Source: JANQJA01 sp040880285 (GTDB lineage: Bacteria; Pseudomonadota; Gammaproteobacteria; Pseudomonadales; Azotimanducaceae). From it: a DNA stretch of 64,000 bases. Shown here piece after piece: positions 50,095-58,600 of this stretch (positions are counted from its first letter, which is position 1; the number at the start of each line of letters is the position of its first letter). The notes beneath the pieces were generated by a model. That model was not told the origin of the DNA, ran no database searches, and saw only the letters and a list, made by a program, of their open reading frames with translations. The stretch lies in NCBI GenBank assembly GCA_040880285.1, contig JBBDIT010000021.1, positions 62,001-126,000 of the forward strand, read 5' to 3'. The position numbers were made by a program, and so were the translations under genes.

Positions 50095-50802
50095 ATGACT
50101 GTACCAAAAACTATCGTCATTACAGGTGCCGCAAGCGGGCTTGGACGGGCCTGGACTGAAGGCTTTCTTGCTGACGGAGCACGCGTCGTCGCTGCCGACA
50201 TCGACATGGTCGGGCTCAAATCACTTTCGGACCAAGGCGCCATTACGATCACGACAGATGTGTCGCAGCCCGAACAAGTACGTGCATTGATTACGCAAGC
50301 GGTTGAGGAAACTGGACGTCTGGATGCTCTCTTCAACAATGCCGGACTCGGATTCAGAACACGCATTGAAGATCTCGATGATGGAGAGTTCGAACATCAC
50401 ATTGCCATTCATCTGTTCGGCACCGTCGCCGGTATGCGCCATGCGATTCCCGTTATGCGTAACCAGGGGTATGGACGCATAGTGAACACTATATCCAGGG
50501 CTGCTGAATTCGCGTCGCCAAACAACTCCGCCTACTCCTCTGCCAAAGCCGCCATCTGGGCTACGACCCGGAGTGCGGCCCTTGAGACAGCGGACACTGA
50601 CATACTTATCAATATGATTATTCCAGGTCCGACCAACACCGCGATCTGGGGTCGAGATATGCCTGACCTGCAGCCGCCGGAAGTAACATTGCCAACCGCT
50701 CGCATGTTGGCTGGTCTGCCGGCGGGTGGGCCGAGTGGGCGAGTGTTTTGGAACGAAAAGGAATACCCGTTGTTTTCGCCAGAGAACCAGATTAAAAGAT
50801 AA
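50095..50802 (+). CDS. Short-chain dehydrogenase/reductase
   Basis: A 235-residue SDR with the cofactor motif TGAASGLGRAW (about 11-21), NNAGLG (about 83-88) and the active-site pair S...AYSSAK with tyrosine near 143. The aspartate in VAADIDM suggests NAD(H). It lies 27 bases after the HupE-type gene behind AAGGATAATG and is likely in the same operon. The 3' end overlaps the convergent HupE-type gene 3 by 11 bases. Confidence 0.88.
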   Translation: MTVPKTIVITGAASGLGRAWTEGFLADGARVVAADIDMVGLKSLSDQGAITITTDVSQPEQVRALITQAVEETGRLDALFNNAGLGFRTRIEDLDDGEFEHHIAIHLFGTVAGMRHAIPVMRNQGYGRIVNTISRAAEFASPNNSAYSSAKAAIWATTRSAALETADTDILINMIIPGPTNTAIWGRDMPDLQPPEVTLPTARMLAGLPAGGPSGRVFWNEKEYPLFSPENQIKR

Positions 50803-51745
50803 TTTGTGTGGTTCTCAGGATCAACCAGTAACTTGCCAGGGCGCCCGCAAAAAATAGCGGTGCAGTTTGAACCCAACGAGGCACTGTGAGACGAAACTGT
50901 GCCCGCAGATAAAGTAACCCCAATACGAGCGTGATAATGATCAGTTGACCCAATTCGATCCCCATATTGAAAAACAAGAGCGCCCACCAGGCAGCATTCT
51001 CCGGCAAACCAATTTCAGAGAGAGCTCCGGCAAATCCAAGACCGTGCAATAGTCCGAATAAAAACGTGATTGCCCAGGGGTTGCCTGTTCCAGGATTGAA
51101 CGCCTGTAAACTCAAAACGACGATACTGAGCGCAATGGTCGCTTCAACTGGTGCCTGGGATACATTCACAATATTGAATGCCGACAGGCCAAGAGTAATG
51201 GAATGCGCTACAGTAAAGCTGGTTACGGCCTTTATTAAATTGAGTTTCCCGCGGACCACGAACATCAATACAATCACAAATAACAGATGATCAACTCCCA
51301 TAAGTAAATGTTCAACTCCCATAGTCAGATACATGGGAAGCCATGGTGTTTGCTTCACCACGTTGAAATAGGGTGCGTCCGGATTGATTAAGTAATTGAT
51401 CACATCGCCGCTCGTATAGCCAATATTGACGAGCGTATCGATCATGGTGCGATCCAAACCGATGATATCGATTCTTCTTAGTTCTTCCCCTTCACAAAGA
51501 ATCTCCCATTCCTCTTCAAGGGCCCTTGCATTGACAGATACAATTGGCGTGGTTGAATTTTCACAATTGGTAGTTGCCCGCAAGCCCAGATACCGGCCCT
51601 GGATCTGTGGTTGTTTCAGCGTTACAGTAAATCGATTGGGCTCTGTTTGAACCAGTTTCAGGAAGGCGGGACGAACTTCGTGCGCAAAGACATCAGTAGT
51701 CAAGGCTAACAATAGAGCGATAGCGAGGATACGCATCTTGCTCAA
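50792..51745 (-). CDS. HupE/UreJ-type membrane protein (3 of 3)
   Basis: A 317-residue protein with a signal peptide (ILAIALLLALTTDVFAHEV), a short periplasmic domain to about 125 and about six membrane helices. Metal-type motifs are HLLMGVDHLLFVIVL (HX5DH), FTVAHSITLGL and GLLHGLGFAGAL. It is shorter and more distant than the other two. ATG 51745 overlaps the PpiC-like stop by four bases (ATGA). It is the last gene of an operon that runs from 58405. Confidence 0.85.
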   Translation of the reverse strand: MSKMRILAIALLLALTTDVFAHEVRPAFLKLVQTEPNRFTVTLKQPQIQGRYLGLRATTNCENSTTPIVSVNARALEEEWEILCEGEELRRIDIIGLDRTMIDTLVNIGYTSGDVINYLINPDAPYFNVVKQTPWLPMYLTMGVEHLLMGVDHLLFVIVLMFVVRGKLNLIKAVTSFTVAHSITLGLSAFNIVNVSQAPVEATIALSIVVLSLQAFNPGTGNPWAITFLFGLLHGLGFAGALSEIGLPENAAWWALLFFNMGIELGQLIIITLVLGLLYLRAQFRLTVPRWVQTAPLFFAGALASYWLILRTTQIIF

Positions 51746-52539
51746 TTCCGCCTGACGATAATGTAACTTTCAAGCAAATGTTGATAGTACTCATTATTGG
51801 CGGTCTGGCGTTGATCATGCAAAAAATCATTCAAAACCTGGCGTTCAATTTCAGAGTAGCTGGCAGACTCGACCGCTTGGCGCTTGGTAATACGGACGAA
51901 ATGAAGTCCAAAGATACTGGGCACCGGCCCTTGCCAGTCCCCGGTCTTCAATCCCTCGATTCTCTCCGCGAATTCGTCGCCGAAGGTTGATGCTATCTCT
52001 CTTTTGCTTCGCATTGAATAGGTCTCCTGTAACATGCCGGGTTCACCCAGCTCGCGCCAGTCCCTTTCATTTCCGAACAATTGTTGCCTCGCAACCCGTA
52101 ACGCCTCGATATTGTGATGAGGAAAGTAGATTTGTGAAAAAGTGTAGAGAGCTGGCAGCTGGTACCTGGACTGGTTGTCCTGGTAGTATTTTTGAAGTGT
52201 CTTCTGGTTTGGTTCGGGTATATCTTCGGCGATAAAGTTCAATTTCTGAACCAATCGCCGACGAATGATTGTGTCGCCTTTGTCCAGTTGAAGACGCAGC
52301 GCCTCACGATAGAAAACTTCTTCCTTTATCCAGTGTTCCACAAGCGATTGAAGCTGGTTATCTGCAGGTACTTCTCCCATTTGTGCTTCCCACAAATTGG
52401 ACAGTCGGGTGCGAACCTCGTCGTTTACCACTATCTCGTCAGGGCGATCAGAAATCCATGCATCAACGCCGAACAGGACTGCACCGACAAACAGAAACCA
52501 GAATAATGGATAGCGAACCAGGCGAACCGTTAATATCAA
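51742..52539 (-). CDS. Membrane-anchored PpiC-like (parvulin) peptidyl-prolyl isomerase
   Basis: A 265-residue protein with one N-terminal membrane segment (YPLFWFLFVGAVLFGVDAW). A helical region resembling SurA/PpiC N-terminal parts follows (EEVFYREALRLQLDKGDTII), and then a parvulin-type domain with YTFSQIYFP, FGDEFAERIEGL and WQGPVPSIFGLHFVRI. The start is probably TTG 52539, with TGGAG seven bases upstream and 16 bases after the peptidase stop; a longer frame exists to 52704 but overlaps that gene. It would face the periplasm and may help fold the exported proteins of this operon. PpiC next to HupE-type genes is a recurrent layout in my memory, not checked here. Confidence 0.78.
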   Translation of the reverse strand: MILTVRLVRYPLFWFLFVGAVLFGVDAWISDRPDEIVVNDEVRTRLSNLWEAQMGEVPADNQLQSLVEHWIKEEVFYREALRLQLDKGDTIIRRRLVQKLNFIAEDIPEPNQKTLQKYYQDNQSRYQLPALYTFSQIYFPHHNIEALRVARQQLFGNERDWRELGEPGMLQETYSMRSKREIASTFGDEFAERIEGLKTGDWQGPVPSIFGLHFVRITKRQAVESASYSEIERQVLNDFLHDQRQTANNEYYQHLLESYIIVRRN

Positions 52540-52555
52540 AGTTTTCTCCAGACTT

Positions 52556-53809
52556 TCAATTCGAGAGATCAACTGCCATGCTACTGAGGGCGCGAACACA
52601 TCGTGTAGTTGTACCCAGATCGACTGCATCAGGCCATTGATCAGCCGGGTGGTGAAACAGGTTGTTACTGCCCAGAATCGAGATGTATCTACCCCCACCA
52701 TCAAAAATATTCCTGGCTTCTCCGAATGGAAGAGTGCCTATGGGTGTCACCGCTGTCGGTTCGATCGATTCACTTTTTAAATAATGAGCAGCGATTGATC
52801 TTGCTGGCTCATCGGAGTATTGAAGCCTTAAACCGCCACCCTGTTTGGCTGCGATGTTTGCGCCTAGATGAATCCACAGGTGCGCATCTTTAATAAGCGA
52901 AGGATTCGCCTCGAGGAAGTGATCAAGCCCCGTGTGTCCCAATTCATGACCGGTATTTGCAGTAAAAATAATATCTCTCGTATGTCCTGACTGCTTTATT
53001 GCACGCATGATTTCAAGAAAAGCTGCAATTCCCCCACCTCGCTCCGAAGCGCAGGTCCACCAACCACTCCTTGGTGTCATAACTACCAGCGGTGGCGTAC
53101 CCCTGCGCTTTCCTGGCATATACGCTTGTACATTTTTCGCTGTGGCAGCCAGGTATTCGCAATGCGCGATGACTGTCGCAATTTGACCGGACGTCACAGC
53201 TGTCCTAATTTGTACCCACTGACTGTTCGCTATCTGTAACACCGGTGGACCATAGGGATTCTGAAACGACTCTGCGTTTAGCGTTGCGACGCCCTTAGAG
53301 GGCATAGTTTCGTCGGTTACCAGAACAATCGCTTTATGTATATTCGACTTGCGGGCAGATGCAATCTGACTGAAGAGTTCACCACGGGGAAACGGCAATG
53401 CCATTGCCACACCGATGTCGGCCTTCGAGCCCAACTTTCCGAGCCGTCCAGTTATCCCTCTCTCGTCGGTATATGTACAGTCGAATAGTGGTACTCCTTT
53501 GATATCCAACTCCGAGACTCGTAATCGCGCGTCCAACACGTGCACACGTTTGAATGAAAACGCATCTATTACGGGCTGCACGCCTGCCAATCGAATTTTA
53601 TCGGCGAGCCATCTGGCACTATCGTTGTCGACATCGGTCCCCGTTCTATGGATCCCCTGTGCGTCATACTCAGAGAGGATTGATGCAATTCGATCATTCA
53701 TGGTCCGATCGTATCCTGCCAGGTTTCGAACCTGTGCTAACAAAGGGAGAGCAGCGCTCAGCCTGATAAAGTTCCTTCGGGAGATTATTGCTATCTCTTC
53801 AAGCGTAAT
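52556..53809 (-). CDS. TAT-exported M28-like peptidase, degenerate active site, probable ATT start
   Basis: A protein of up to 417 residues. In-frame sequence before the first ATG encodes a clear twin-arginine signal (ISRRNFIRLSAALPLLAQ), so translation must begin upstream. The only candidate behind the in-frame TAG is ATT at 53809, 13 bases after the DUF3604 stop. The body has M28-family layout, but the zinc ligands are altered: SGWW stands where HxDS is expected, ERGGG for D..SG, and TGHELGHTG for the EE block. The final histidine (FHHPADQWPD) is kept. It may bind rather than cut. ATGs at 53743 and 53701 would lose the signal. Confidence 0.72.
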   Translation of the reverse strand: MTLEEIAIISRRNFIRLSAALPLLAQVRNLAGYDRTMNDRIASILSEYDAQGIHRTGTDVDNDSARWLADKIRLAGVQPVIDAFSFKRVHVLDARLRVSELDIKGVPLFDCTYTDERGITGRLGKLGSKADIGVAMALPFPRGELFSQIASARKSNIHKAIVLVTDETMPSKGVATLNAESFQNPYGPPVLQIANSQWVQIRTAVTSGQIATVIAHCEYLAATAKNVQAYMPGKRRGTPPLVVMTPRSGWWTCASERGGGIAAFLEIMRAIKQSGHTRDIIFTANTGHELGHTGLDHFLEANPSLIKDAHLWIHLGANIAAKQGGGLRLQYSDEPARSIAAHYLKSESIEPTAVTPIGTLPFGEARNIFDGGGRYISILGSNNLFHHPADQWPDAVDLGTTTRCVRALSSMAVDLSN

Positions 53810-53822
53810 CGGCTATGTAGAA

Positions 53823-56417
53823 TTATTTTGTCGCAAATCCCCCGATCCAGATTGGACTGGACCAGGCCATTGCGTCATCGGCCTGACGAACTCGAACAAA
53901 GTAATAGTCTCCATGGCGAGGATTCTGGTCATCCGACAGATTAAACTCGACATCCATAGGCATGCTTGAACCTCGCTTCAGAATGACCGCATCATTATAT
54001 CCATCAACTTCCATCGATCTGGTAAATGAACCGTCGGTTATCGAGGCGACAGACAATTCGATCTTGCCACCTTCTATCATTTGGTGACGACGAAGTTGGG
54101 GGGGGCCGGAACCTGTCTCATCGGCATCTTCCAATTCAATACTAATAATTGTAGTGGGATGTAATTCATCGAATTCCAGGAACAAAGTGCTATAGCCGCC
54201 CCTTGTATTGGTGGCGAAGTCAACAAGGTTGGGATTATTGGGGTCAACCGCTAGATGTTGCGTTTGCCGATTATCATGATTGCTGGCAGTAATATTCGTC
54301 AACTGAGAGCCCTCCACTGAAAGCTTACCCCGCCAGTGACGCCAGCCCCGTGGATTGTCTACCGGGTGATAAGGGTAAGAATCAGAATAGAACGAAAGCG
54401 CCAACGTATTCGGTTGCGTGTTCCCGTAGTCCCAATGCTTGAGTTTTTTATCGTTCTTGAAGACAGTGATCGAATGGATCGGCGCAGTACCGATTACTCG
54501 ACCGGAGATCTCTCGATGCCCAGCGTATTCCGCTCGCTGCCCGATCTTTGTTCCATTAACGTCAACCTCAAGGATTATTCGCTCACCTGTCGTCGCATAG
54601 GCTCTTAGCGACTTCATGCTATCAAAGATGCCATCAATTGTTTTTTCTTTTGCGAACACCGCGCCCAAACCGCCCCGCTGGGCGAGTGAGTTGGATTTCG
54701 GCTTCGCATATCCTGGTCTGCCGACATGGTCATCAGAACCCGCTACAAAACCCACTTGATGACCGTGACTCAAATACATCCGACCAAACCATTCAAATGT
54801 GCCGTGCATTGACATAATTTCAATCAGGTTCCCCATATCCGGATCAGATTGTCTATATTCCCCTCTTTGATGCGCGTGGGGAATGATCAGGACATCGTCG
54901 ACATCGTATTTGTTCCTTAAGCCGTTATATAACTGAGACTGGGTTGGATACAACTGGGAAGGTACACGTTCCCGATCCTCTGGGTCCCTGAAAAGTACAT
55001 TCTGGTGGCCTCCATGACTTGTCTGGACGGTCCATTCATAACCAAGATAAGGAATAAATTCTCCGCTCTCAGTGTATTTTTTCGTTAAGTCCCTCAATAT
55101 TTGCCACTCTTTGTCATCCATCCAGATGTCGTGTTCCGAGTGGGTGACGAAATCCAGCCTGGCCTCGTCACGTGCGAAGCGCATAAAATCCTCGGCAGTG
55201 CCGATCCCTTCTGCGAAACCCGAGTGACCATGGGTATCGCCCCAGTAAATCCGCTGGGAAGGATTTCTTGATACAAGGATCGGGTTCGTTTCGCCAGATA
55301 TCGTTCCGTCGATTGCCTTTATGGCAATACGATATATCCCAGGCTCTTCGAATCGAATACCTTCTGCCAACACTACAGCACGTCCATTAGATTTGACGGA
55401 TTGAAGCTGCTTACCATTTGCCACCAGATTCCAGTCCGGAATTTCTCCAGTAGCTCGATTACCGTAATCGTCCTCAGTACGAATTGAGAGATCGAAGGGC
55501 TCGCCAACGTCCAGCACTGACGGTGCGAATCCTGCCACTCCCGCCGCCTTGCTGCCATGAATTTTGATCGGTTGAATCGGCAACGAAAGCCAAAGATTCG
55601 AACCGTTCAGATCGACATACACTGGAAATGGCATCTGATTGGACGCAAGATCCGGCATGCGTAGTCCGGCCCCACCACCTGAAGTATCGCCATAAGTAAT
55701 GGTCACTTTGTCTCCAGGTTGCAGCTCGCCGGTTTTGACTCGAAATGCCAACTGAGCTGCGGCACCCCGGAAGCCTCCATGCATCCCTGGTACATCGAAA
55801 GAGTCTACGACAAACTCGACATTAGCATTATTGGACTTAATTGAGACGTAATTGGCAGCTGTTGAATCACTGGTCTGGTAGATTCCGTGATTCGCATTGA
55901 AGTGCTTGGCAATTAAGAAGCCACCGCCTGTCTCGACAGGTTCGCTCCCCACGGTGTAGGTCTGCTCGAAAGATTCATAACTCATCACCTCAAATGGACC
56001 TTCCGGTCGCGCCTCGAACCTACCGAGTGCATCAGGCTTCTCGTCCAGAAGTATCAGTTCCTGAATATACTGGTCCAGTACAGGACCGGAAGGCACACCA
56101 TAACCATTGATTTGCGTTATTACTGTAGTCGCGTTTACGGGAATATATTCACCTTTTAAGGCGAGCGCGTTAATCCAATCGAACACTACCAGGGCTCGTA
56201 GTCTCGCATTGTCCTGGTTGGTCGGTGTTTTACGTAGATCCTTTTTTAGTAACTCCACTGACTCACGGAGCTCGGCTCCCATATAATCATCCGTCGACGC
56301 AGGAGGCGTAGTGTCATTGCCCTGATTTCCGCATCCCGCCAGCATAGCCACAACCAAACTGGCACAAAGCCAGACTTTGAAGGTAGATAGTGAAATAGGA
56401 GTAGATAGTTTAAGCAT
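53823..56417 (-). CDS. DUF3604 lipoprotein, long form (5 of 5)
   Basis: An 864-residue lipoprotein (VWLCASLVVAMLAGCGNQGND) with the common layout: beta-rich N-terminal part, then IYWGDTHGHSGFAEGIGTAE, VTHSEHDIWMDD, YEWTVQTSHGGHQNVLF, LIIPHAHQRGEYR and VAGSDDHVGRPGY. The tail is AWSSPIWIGGFATK. In the third block the HH pair is HQ, unlike the other copies. ATG 56417 has GAGGA seven bases upstream. It lies 12 bases after the GH43-like gene and 13 before the peptidase, so it is the third gene of a six-gene operon. Confidence 0.9.
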   Translation of the reverse strand: MLKLSTPISLSTFKVWLCASLVVAMLAGCGNQGNDTTPPASTDDYMGAELRESVELLKKDLRKTPTNQDNARLRALVVFDWINALALKGEYIPVNATTVITQINGYGVPSGPVLDQYIQELILLDEKPDALGRFEARPEGPFEVMSYESFEQTYTVGSEPVETGGGFLIAKHFNANHGIYQTSDSTAANYVSIKSNNANVEFVVDSFDVPGMHGGFRGAAAQLAFRVKTGELQPGDKVTITYGDTSGGGAGLRMPDLASNQMPFPVYVDLNGSNLWLSLPIQPIKIHGSKAAGVAGFAPSVLDVGEPFDLSIRTEDDYGNRATGEIPDWNLVANGKQLQSVKSNGRAVVLAEGIRFEEPGIYRIAIKAIDGTISGETNPILVSRNPSQRIYWGDTHGHSGFAEGIGTAEDFMRFARDEARLDFVTHSEHDIWMDDKEWQILRDLTKKYTESGEFIPYLGYEWTVQTSHGGHQNVLFRDPEDRERVPSQLYPTQSQLYNGLRNKYDVDDVLIIPHAHQRGEYRQSDPDMGNLIEIMSMHGTFEWFGRMYLSHGHQVGFVAGSDDHVGRPGYAKPKSNSLAQRGGLGAVFAKEKTIDGIFDSMKSLRAYATTGERIILEVDVNGTKIGQRAEYAGHREISGRVIGTAPIHSITVFKNDKKLKHWDYGNTQPNTLALSFYSDSYPYHPVDNPRGWRHWRGKLSVEGSQLTNITASNHDNRQTQHLAVDPNNPNLVDFATNTRGGYSTLFLEFDELHPTTIISIELEDADETGSGPPQLRRHQMIEGGKIELSVASITDGSFTRSMEVDGYNDAVILKRGSSMPMDVEFNLSDDQNPRHGDYYFVRVRQADDAMAWSSPIWIGGFATK

Positions 56418-56429
56418 AATTTTTCCTCG

Positions 56430-57497
56430 TTACATTTGTTCGATTTCTGCTATGGCGATTCCTGACTCCCCCGCAACGGAATAAAGCAACCAGGTTCGGT
56501 TGTCTTCTTCAAATATTTCCGGGTCACGGAGCTGGTTAACAGGTACTTCTATTGCGCCCCTACTGGAAGCCTCAACAGGCAGATGCGCGCCTTCCCACTT
56601 TTCCTCTGGACGGAGAACATCAATTGGCTCAGAAGCCTTCCAGTCGACCCAATCACTCGAGATGTCTATGCTTGATAACAGGATTCTTTCTGGTGCATCC
56701 GCTACCTGTGTCCAAAACACGAAGAGTGTTTCATCTCGAACCATTAAGCCAGCATGGCGCATATCAGGGTTAAATAAGTCAGGCCCTTTTTCAAAATCTG
56801 TAAGCCCGTCTTTCGAACGATAGAATATTCCTGGCATCGCCATGCCGTAAAAATAGCCTCGCCACTGAAACACACGCAGATACGGTCGCGTAATGACATC
56901 TGGTTGTGAGGTAAAATGAAGCCCGTCACGAGAACTCGCAGCACGCGTAGCCTGCTCTCCAGTTTCCATCATGCCATGGTAGTAAAGGCGCACTTCCTGC
57001 TTTTCAGGGATAACCACCACCTCTGGAGAAGCGATATGAGTATAACCGTATCCGGCGTCGCGGATCGATTGTAATCTTTGACGTTGCGTACCCGTCAAGC
57101 GACTCTCATCCACCTTTATGGGAAAACCTGAGTCCTGCAGTGATAAGGCTCCTGGCTCGTAGATGGTCCAGGGGCCCGACACCTGATCCGCGTACGCGAG
57201 TCGGATATATTTACCCTTGTGGTGTGAAAAGTAGAGGTAATATCGACCTAAGGGTTTCTCCACCCAGGATGGCACACGGATCAATGATGGGCCATTGATG
57301 TTATCCCCGATCGTTGCCGACATCGCAGGACTGATTATTGGATTATTCGGCAACCGTTTGATCTTAACTGTATTTTCATTGCCGGTATCAGCGTTGCATG
57401 AGAACAGGGTAAGAAGGAGCAAGATAGTATTTACCTTAATGCCCTTATCGATAATAGGTCGCAATACCTTCAACTCAGTCACCCGTAATCGATTCAT
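56430..57497 (-). CDS. Lipoprotein with a GH43/GH32-like five-bladed propeller
   Basis: A 355-residue protein with a lipobox-like segment (NTILLLLTLFSCNADTG). It has blade-like repeats (RYYLYFSHHKGKYIRLAYAD, HIASPEVVVIPEKQEVRLYY, GYFYGMAMPGIFYRSKDGL, LRDPEIFEEDNRTWLLYSVA) as in glycosidase-type propellers. The RDPEIF segment near the end recalls the DP motif in GH43, and one acidic residue per active-site blade is present, but the full catalytic triad cannot be assigned. ATG 57497 overlaps the upstream stop (ATGA). The lipobox is about residue 34, so an internal start is possible. A sugar-binding or glycosidase role is only a suggestion. Confidence 0.65.
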   Translation of the reverse strand: MNRLRVTELKVLRPIIDKGIKVNTILLLLTLFSCNADTGNENTVKIKRLPNNPIISPAMSATIGDNINGPSLIRVPSWVEKPLGRYYLYFSHHKGKYIRLAYADQVSGPWTIYEPGALSLQDSGFPIKVDESRLTGTQRQRLQSIRDAGYGYTHIASPEVVVIPEKQEVRLYYHGMMETGEQATRAASSRDGLHFTSQPDVITRPYLRVFQWRGYFYGMAMPGIFYRSKDGLTDFEKGPDLFNPDMRHAGLMVRDETLFVFWTQVADAPERILLSSIDISSDWVDWKASEPIDVLRPEEKWEGAHLPVEASSRGAIEVPVNQLRDPEIFEEDNRTWLLYSVAGESGIAIAEIEQM

Positions 57498-58405
57498 TGT
57501 TGTCTAAATTTTTCGAAGAATTGAAGCTGTTGGTCACGATAATCGCTTCGCATTTTATGGAAGGCCCAGGCAGCCATTACTGCGTTCCGGACAGCGTACG
57601 CATCATCTTGTAATTCTGGAAAATCGAAAACTTCACGACCTTTTTGTTCAATGACATCGAATGTAATGCGCCGGTTGCCCGCAGAGTCAATATAATTTTT
57701 GTCTTGCAGAAATTTCATCGCTCTATTAACGTCATTGACTCCATAACTTTCCAACCACGGCCTATCGAGTTGCTGCTCTCGAGCCATATGTCGTTCAATT
57801 GCCTTTCCCTCACGCTTCAACGTCTGGTAGATGGTTTCCAGCCTGGCATTGTTGACGAGTGTATCGTTTTCTGCGAGCACCAGGAAAGTAGGCAGGTCGT
57901 AGTCGCCTGCTTCGATGATTGATTGGGCAAATCCGCCCATGTATGGAGCAACCGCCTTGATCGGATAGCCGATCTGGTGAAATACGTAACCGACAGTTGT
58001 AGCCATATTGGCACCATTGGACATCCCCATTGTGAACAGCGGGAAGTCTGCGGAGAGTTCCTTATCGCGAACGATTTTTTTGTATAGTCGCTGCAATCGC
58101 AATAGATCGGGATTGTCGGATAGATCAAGAGTCCGGGGGTCCCAACGTCTGGGCTGGCTGCGTTGTGTACTCGATGTGGCAAAGAATCCGTAACCGGCCT
58201 TTTGCAGAGTATCCATCACCCTCATCGTATCGGCACGGATGGCGAAATCCGCACTTCCCCCGGAACCATGCAGTAAAATAACAATGCCAACCATATCATC
58301 AGGAAATTTCGAATAAACGGGGAATCCTTCGAAGTCCCACTGGTCCCACTCACCCTGAACTGGCAGCGATAGAAGTAACACCGTCGCCAATAGCACCCTG
58401 TACAT
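57494..58405 (-). CDS. Secreted alpha/beta hydrolase (PHB-depolymerase/dienelactone type)
   Basis: A 303-residue protein with a Sec signal (MYRVLLATVLLLSLPVQG). The hydrolase core includes LLHGSGGSADF for the oxyanion region, GMSNGANMA with the nucleophile serine near 140, and LVLAENDTLVNN with the acid residue near 195. The late histidine is not obvious by eye. It is the first gene of the six-gene minus-strand operon (hydrolase, GH43-like, DUF3604, M28-like, PpiC-like, HupE-like), and the junction to the next gene is an ATGA overlap. It is likely an ester or polymer-ester hydrolase in the periplasm. Confidence 0.8.
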   Translation of the reverse strand: MYRVLLATVLLLSLPVQGEWDQWDFEGFPVYSKFPDDMVGIVILLHGSGGSADFAIRADTMRVMDTLQKAGYGFFATSSTQRSQPRRWDPRTLDLSDNPDLLRLQRLYKKIVRDKELSADFPLFTMGMSNGANMATTVGYVFHQIGYPIKAVAPYMGGFAQSIIEAGDYDLPTFLVLAENDTLVNNARLETIYQTLKREGKAIERHMAREQQLDRPWLESYGVNDVNRAMKFLQDKNYIDSAGNRRITFDVIEQKGREVFDFPELQDDAYAVRNAVMAAWAFHKMRSDYRDQQLQFFEKFRQQ

Positions 58406-58600
58406 AATTTACCTCACTGGTAAAAAAATATGTTATAAAGGAGGATATACAGTATACCATTTTATTATCTGTGCAAAAGTATTAAAAAATGTTTTGAAAG
58501 CCTTAATTATAAGCACCTCTCAAGCCTCCAAATCAACTTGCATAGGTGTGTCTTAACGTAAGTTTTATTGAAACGGACCTGATTATTTCTAAAAATCACA

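Noticed and set aside
58406..58600. Operator candidates in the AT-rich gap before the second tandem TetR gene
   Set aside because: No copy of the recurrent motif and no convincing palindrome could be found by eye.
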